NCBI RefSeq assembly: GCF_001540865.1
Contig: NC_033639.1
Coordinates: 6,440,647-6,504,646, forward strand
DNA: 64,000 bases
Origin: Ananas comosus
Lineage: Eukaryota; Streptophyta; Magnoliopsida; Poales; Bromeliaceae
Direction: 5' to 3'
In this document: one piece after another, positions 58,561 to 64,000 of the stretch
How positions within the stretch are numbered: the first letter of the stretch is position 1
Layout of the letters: each line of letters opens with the position of its first letter
Notes under the pieces: model-generated
What the model saw: the letters and a program-made list of their open reading frames with translations, nothing else
Told to the model about the DNA's origin: nothing
The model's database searches: none
Program-made: the position numbers and the translations under genes

Positions 58561-58971
58561 AAAACTTCAGCGACGTTTACTAATTTACGCTGCTACTTTA
58601 TCCTATTTTGCAACATTAATAATAAATTGCTGCTAAATTATTAAATCTAGCGTCAGTTATCAAAATAACACTATTAATATATTAATTAGCATGATTCAAA
58701 TAAATACAGCGGAGTAAATGCTGCGGCGTTTAGTAGTAAGCACTGCTACTTTGTCACATTTAGTATCATTTTTTATAAAATGATGAAAACTTCAACAACA
58801 TTCACTAATTTACACTGCTAATTTATCCTATTGTATAACATTAATTGTAAATTACTACTAAATTATTAAATCTATTGGCCATTATCAAATAATGCTATTA
58901 AATATATTAATTAGTATGATTTAAATAAATGCTATAGAGTAAACGTCACTAAATTATGAACTGTTGTAGTG
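58561..58971. mobile_element. CACTA-type element end with diverged duplication
   Basis: The terminus CTGTTGTAGTG ends at 58971 (inverted CACTACAACAG). Two ~185-base copies 225 bases apart (from 58561 and 58786) precede it. No left terminus is visible. Confidence 0.55.
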
Positions 58972-59399
58972 AATTGACAAGCAATGGTATCTATCATATG
59001 TCAAGATATCTGATATCTATACCTAGTGTCAATTATGGTACACAAGGTATTACTCATGCATCAACTAACAAATAATATCTATTTCTATTTAACTACATTA
59101 AATGAGGGTTTGGGGGACCTTAGAGTGACGCGTGTCCCCCCAACCCTCCACACACACACACACACACATATATATAATACAAAATTTAAAATTTTGATAT
59201 TTTTAAATTTTAAAGTTTTAAATTTTAAATTTAATATTTTATATTTTAAATTATAATATTTATTTCCAAATTTTAAACTTTTCAAAATTTAAAATTTTAA
59301 ATTATTTTTATATAACTTTTTATTTAATTAATAATTAGACTTATAAAACTATATAAAAATATTAAAAAATATATAATTTATTATAAAAATAATTTATAT
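58972..59399. other. Spacer, CA/TA microsatellite and AT-rich block
   Basis: (CA)n at 59149-59168 running into TATATA, then AAATTTTAAA low-complexity DNA to 59400. No gene. Confidence 0.55.
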
Positions 59400-59427
59400 C
59401 CGCAGCATCGTCCGGGTAATTCATTAG
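59400..59427 (+). mobile_element. Candidate Helitron 3' end
   Basis: CCGCAGCATCGTCCGGG at 59400-59416 can fold into a GC hairpin and is followed after a short gap by TTAG|T, near the canonical CTAG|T. It resembles the end at 22001-22028. Confidence 0.42.
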
Positions 59428-60056
59428 TTATACAATATGACTCAATCCTCTACCCTATCTAGGAAGAGGCCCAGACAGCTCATAATTAATGCCAACACCC
59501 TGTTTAGGAAAAAACCTAGGCGACACCCTAGTTAAGAAAAGAGTTAGGCGGCTACAATCCGAAGCACCCAGGTGTCTCAGGTCAGTCGACTGACGGACGT
59601 TGTCCTTTAAGGTTTCGTCCATCAGGTGACATTTGGTTCTACAAACTAACAACATCAACAACATTTTATTCCAAGTCATCCTATTAGACAGAAATTAGAT
59701 CCAATTAAGCAAAAGTCCTCAAGGGACACTTCCTATCATTTCTAATATCATGTTGTGACCACCAAATGTGATTATCCAAAAATGAAAGATTATCTCACTC
59801 GATCAGTCCGAACATTTCATTTAGGAACACCACAAAACTCATATTTTTACTTCGCTAAAGTTCATGCTTACTTGCTTTCTAACCCTCATAGTCATCCTAA
59901 GTCTTCATGTTCACCAAACCTGCCTAAAATATATTATTTTGGACCTTGATATCACTCTATCTGTCATGCTCGAGTCCCACAATTGGACCTGCTTGGATGC
60001 AACAATAGACTCACCGAACAGGTAAGATTTCTCTCATGAAGCAAAAATATACCCAA
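59428..60056 (-). mobile_element. Gypsy leader and LTR start, degenerate
   Basis: TTGATATCACTCTATCTGTC near 59948-59967 corresponds to the primer site and LTR junction of the element at 32519-32541, with base changes. TGTCATGCTCGAGTCCCACA follows as a decayed LTR start at 59961. Upstream DNA is leader-like and non-coding. Confidence 0.5.
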
Positions 60057-60132
60057 CATATATATATAATATATATAATATATATATATATATATATAAT
60101 ATATATTATATTATATTATATATATATATATA
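60057..60132. repeat. TA microsatellite
   Basis: Interrupted (TA)n tract directly left of the MITE. Confidence 0.8.
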
Positions 60133-60390
60133 GCAGGGCTACTGTGCTATTAGGAGCACGACAACCCTTGTGCTCCTAACCTCTTAACCATCCACCAATT
60201 TTGATGGATGGTTAGGATGAGAAAGAGAAGATAAATTGAGGAGAAATTAGGTGTCATAATTTCTCTTCTCTTTGAATTTCTCACTAATTTTTTTTCTCCC
60301 TCTCATCCTAACCATCCATCAAATTTGATGGATGGTTAGGAGGTTAGGAGTACAAGGGCTACTATGCTCCTAATAGTACAATAACCCTAC
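60133..60390. mobile_element. MITE with ~63-bp inverted repeats
   Basis: The left arm GCAGGGCTACTGTGCTATTA and right arm (inverted GTAGGGTTATTGTACTATTA) are mirror images for about 63 bases, each including AGGAGCA and CCTAACC. It sits in TA repeats, fitting a TA target duplication (Stowaway-like). Non-coding; the arms plus inner CCATCCATCAAA palindromes would form a long hairpin. Confidence 0.8.
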
Positions 60391-61523
60391 TATATATATA
60401 GACACACATACTATGGTATATATATAAAGCATGAGATAATGAAGCTACTAAATTAAACTATTATAATTATCCTATTTAAAGTTTGCAACACTTGACATCC
60501 CAAAATATTACATTATTTTGCTTATACGAAAGGATACTTTTCCCTAAATTGACTAACCACGATCTATCTAAGTTGTGACGCTTTTGTCGCGATCTCATGC
60601 CTCGCAGGTAATATATAGAAGGCTCTCTGAAGAGATGTAAACAACAACGGGATGAGAATTTAAAATAAGTTTCTAATGAGTGCAAATATCGAAAGTGGCA
60701 CTGTACACTTGCTCGATCTAAAAGGGGTATTAGTAGATAATGATAATAAAGAAACATCTACTTTTACAATAGAAATGCGAGTAAGAAGGATGCAGCTACA
60801 ATGCCTCAACATATGTACAATATGCCATAATGAATTACTCATCAATGGTCTACATGGGTTTGGTTCCACTTCTTGTTAAACGCCTCATGGAGAGTTGAAG
60901 GATATCGACATCCCTCCAATCAATAGGCATTTGGCATCGAAGGAAATCGACATTACCAAGTATAGTAGATCACCTAAAATGATGCTTCAGGAAGGTCTCA
61001 ACGTGTCTCACAATTACACCCTAAGTTCTCATGACTTTTAGGGTGCGTTTGGTTCCCGCTATCTTTTTACTAAGATTCCTAGTAATCCAATAGGAATAGA
61101 AAAATATGACGGTGTTTGGCTAAACGCACTAAATAATCTAGTTAGTAATATTAGATTTATTTGGGAATGAGATTCATCTCAAAGTACTAATCTCATTCCT
61201 TTGAGGGAGGGTTGCTATTCTCATATTAATGAATTGGAGTAATCATAATATGTCTAATCTCTTTCTTTCTCCCTACCCGCCGGCTAGTTGGTATTATTTT
61301 TCTTTACACTCTAACCTCATATCTCTCTCTAAACTTATTTTTTTCTCTCTAAACTTCAACTCTTTTTCTCTCTCTAAGCTAAGCTCTCTCCCTCTTTTTC
61401 TAAAATCTCAACTCTCTCACTCCCTCTAATCNATCACCTTAAGGACATTCGGACCCTTGATTAATCCTTCACGCACTCAAGCTCTCAGGTTTGGAGTTCG
61501 AAAGAGGGTTCGAACTCCCTCAA
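60391..61523. other. Spacer with a MITE terminus
   Basis: AGGGTGCGTTTGGTTCCCGC at 61040 is a typical terminus of PIF/Harbinger- or hAT-type MITEs; its other end was not found. CT-rich DNA lies at 61315-61430 with an ambiguous base at 61432. No gene recognised. Confidence 0.45.
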
Positions 61524-61820
61524 CAATACAACAAATATGTTTTAGACGATACTTTTTAGACGATGCTTTATTGTAGTGTCTTTAATATTTGGCATGTGTT
61601 GACACTTGATTATGTCTCGTCAATAAATATATTTTTATCAAATATTGATAAAAATTCTCCAATGCTAAATTAAAGTATCAATATATTTATCCCGACGTAT
61701 TTACTAATTGACTCTTTGCTCGACAATTTTACAACCGTCGGGAATATTCTTGTCAACACTTTAAAGCGTTGCTAGTTATTATTTAAAGTGTCTTTATGTG
61801 CAAAATTTGTTATAGTGCAA
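61521..61820. mobile_element. Intact CACTA-type MITE, TSD CAA
   Basis: 61524-61817 (294 bp), ends CAATACAACAAAT and (inverted) CACTATAACAAAT, flanked by CAA at 61521-61523 and 61818-61820. Non-coding, with ACGATAC and GACACTT-type repeats near the ends. Same family as 46136-47580. Confidence 0.85.
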
Positions 61821-62351
61821 GTAGCATATGAAAGGTTTCGAACGTCCATAGTGCTACTTGGGTGCCTGAAGGCTATCCTTCATGTAGGCCCAATTCTTAG
61901 GTAAAGCATCCGATAGTTCCGGATGCTCTATTCGGCCATCCAAAATAGGTTTTGGGCACCCGGGCTCAGGTACCAGGCATTCAAAAAGTCTGGAACTTCA
62001 GTTTCCACTTCTTCGGAACCTGTTCGATCCGAATTGGTTTCAATTCGATCCAAACTCAGTCTAGACTCCTCCAAACCTATTTTTATCATGTCTAGCATAA
62101 CCTAATTTGCACTTTCTTAACTTAACCAAAATTCGAAACATCATAATGTGTGAAGGCGATTAGAAACGCCTCCAAAAAAACTAAATTTTCTCTACAACTG
62201 CCGTTTTATAGCAGTTAAAAAGGAAAGATTGGAAGTGCTGTAAAATATTTGGACCTTCAAACGTACAAAATATGTGCTTTTTTAGCCATTGCATTTCTAG
62301 GCTTAATTGTAGGTTTTGTCACATATGACTTCCTAACTGTCATTAATTAAT
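61821..62351. other. Unassigned, possibly LTR-derived
   Basis: CCGGATGCTCTATTCGG and GGGCACCCGGGCTCAGG-type words suggest part of a retroelement LTR, but no border is visible. No gene recognised. Confidence 0.3.
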
Positions 62352-62820
62352 TAGTAGCTTAGGGGCAGTTGGATGTAATTCTAAATATAGTGTAATTTGA
62401 AAATAAATACAGTTGAAATACAGCAGTTAGAGCTATATGCAACTTGACTTTGATCGAATGTAGTAGAAAACACTAACTATAAATAACTTATTTGGTTGCA
62501 TATAGTTAAGAACTGTATTTTCAAATTTTATAACTATATGAGATGGTAAGGTTACCTCTAATATGGAGAATAAATATCTTCTATTTAGAAGAAGATTAAT
62601 TAGGTAGATAAGCTCACTTTTTCTATGAAATTACTCTCTCCGATTATTATAGTTAGAATTTTGGTTAATTTAGACAAAGTTCTAGCTGCTCCAATAGAGC
62701 ATTGTGGAATTCCAATTACCCTGATTGAATTTGATTAATGGATTTAACAAAAAATCATATTTAGATTTTTTTGCAGTTATAACTGCAACGTAATTATGAT
62801 TGCATCCAACCAAACAGATG
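62352..62820 (+). mobile_element. MITE of GTTGGATGTAATT family
   Basis: Left end GGGGCAGTTGGATGTAATTC at about 62353 and right end GATTGCATCCAACCAAACAG at about 62798-62817 are inverted relatives. Related copies are at 58046 and perhaps 53331. Confidence 0.5.
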
Positions 62821-63866
62821 TTGAATACAAATGAACTATGTATTGTGAGACCAAGAGGCTAGAATAAAAATTGCCTTGCCCTAATTGTCCATTTGAGAAT
62901 GTAGGATCCTTCGCCACGTAGCCTTGTTTGGTTCCGGGAGAAAACGGAATAAACAAAAGTTATCCTCGCTAATTCGCCAAATGGAGTATTAATTTCTTGA
63001 CCAATATAAAGTATCCTGATTAAATCTTACTATTTTCAATTATCCGGGGAGATTTTGGGATAAACTATTCCATCATTTTGGCAAAATACTATTCCAAGGT
63101 ATAAATCCAAACTTTATTAATATTATACATATTGAATTAAAGTAAATAATGTAGACACGATATATTACATATTAATAAATTATTATTATCATAAAAATTA
63201 TTAATTATACTAAATTAATACATATTATTTGAGTGATAATATTATAATAAATTACACTTAAAAGTTATAATAGAATTTTTTTATTAAATTTAAGTTTAAG
63301 TAGATTTTGAGAAAAAAGATAAATTATTTTTAGGAATCAGGGTTTAGGAATTTTTAGTTTATGGATCTGAAAAAAGTTTTTGACCTACTAATAGCTAGCT
63401 GAGGACAAAAAAAAAATAACTATCTTACCAAGCTTCCTCGAGAAGGATCTGACATCTACGTGGCAATAGATCAACTATGCTTCAAACTTGAGACTTCTGA
63501 TATCAACCACTAAGTGCTTTGCCATTTACACTAGAAACAGTTAATTCTCATCGAGCAATATTTATCCAAAGACTCTAATATATTACTGTTTAGAAATATT
63601 CCTAGGATTTAATAATTATATAAAGTTTTCATAGGACGCTTTAAGATGTCTTGTCCTGAATACTTTTTATATTTTGCCTTTTCTAGTTCCTCAAGGTTAG
63701 TGGGAGGACCATTGCATGTGCTGGGGAGAAGAATCTTAAGTTGTTTGACCAACTTGGCGTGAAAGGAAGGTTAGGTTAGGTTAGTTGTGAGGTGCACTAC
63801 AATTAGGTCAATGCTTTTTGTCCTCTTGTGAAGACAGAGAAACAGCCTCGTCCAACATATGCAATT

Positions 63867-63868
<2 letters not shown>
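62821..63868. other. Spacer with MITE-like start
   Basis: GCCTTGTTTGGTTCCGGGAG at 62922 is another MITE-style terminus without a visible partner. The rest is AT-rich and non-coding. Confidence 0.4.

Positions 63869-63911
<43 letters not shown>
63869..63911. repeat. 43-base T tract
   Basis: An uninterrupted run of T, or a poly(A) tail on the minus strand, ending at 63911. Confidence 0.9.
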
Positions 63912-63915
<4 letters not shown>

Positions 63916-63938
63916 CATGCCAGTCTTATCATATCAAG

Positions 63939-64000
63939 TGCTCAGTTTAACGACATGGCGGTCAAATTACATCAAAATGCTCAGTTTAACGACATGGCGG
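63939..64000. repeat. 39-bp direct repeat at window edge
   Basis: TGCTCAGTTTAACGACATGG occurs at 63939 and 63978. The array may continue beyond the window. Confidence 0.85.

Noticed and set aside
63760..63790. Telomere-like repeat (GGTTAGGTTAGGTTA)
   Set aside because: Only about three units, and plant telomeres usually use TTTAGGG; too short to mean anything.

Overview
The window looks like the repeat-rich, gene-poor nuclear DNA of a flowering plant. Plant-type Ty1/copia and Ty3/gypsy chromovirus retrotransposons, CACTA transposons with plant TNP2-like transposases, a plant MuDR-like transposase, L1 LINE tails, tRNA-derived SINEs and many MITEs are packed into one another. Spliced exons, AT-rich spacers, a 100-base N gap and isolated N calls fit a scaffolded plant assembly. 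The repeat style suggests a monocot, but nothing here fixes the species. I see no intact host gene; the clearest host-derived sequence is a decayed piece of an ACT-domain protein kinase.

Layout. 1-1535: ends of gypsy long terminal repeats (LTRs) and a gypsy pol remnant, cut by a CACTA terminus at 1536. 1536-4970: CACTA subterminal DNA, an ACT-kinase gene fragment on the minus strand, a small TRIM element and a SINE. 4971-9905: a copia element (LTR, primer site, GC-rich leader, gag, protease, integrase, start of RT) cut off inside RT. 9906-10375: an LTR-like promoter fragment. 10376-23449: a large CACTA transposon with a TNP2-like gene, a second transposase gene, subterminal repeats and five 114-bp tandem repeats; it also carries a reverse-strand MuDR-like gene and a probable Helitron end. 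24036-35948: a minus-strand Tekay/Del-like chromovirus with two ~3.4-kb LTRs and a chromodomain pol broken by stops. 35949-39586: another long gypsy LTR, joined head to head with the previous one. 39868-41298: a second, minus-strand CACTA transposase remnant split by a 690-bp hAT-like element with an 8-bp target duplication.

43640-44849: an L1 LINE end interrupted by a complete 470-bp TRIM (TSD TACGA). 44850-45453: a gypsy LTR fragment running into the N gap. 46136-47580: a CACTA-type MITE split by an internally deleted copia element (TSD GACGC). 47581-53600: mostly non-coding, with microsatellites, tandem duplications, SINE tails and a hAT-like fold-back element. 53609-59427: possible Helitron ends bracketing a copia-like LTR, a MITE, a LINE tail and a CACTA end. 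59680-64000: a gypsy leader fragment, long-TIR MITEs, an intact copy of the CACTA MITE (TSD CAA) and a long T tract.

The genes do not form a pathway. They are transposition genes of competing mobile elements, and nearly all carry stops, frameshifts or truncations. The second transposase gene of the large CACTA is the least damaged. Nested target-site duplications give a partial order of insertion, and the stops in the chromovirus are the kind left by loss of methylated cytosines.
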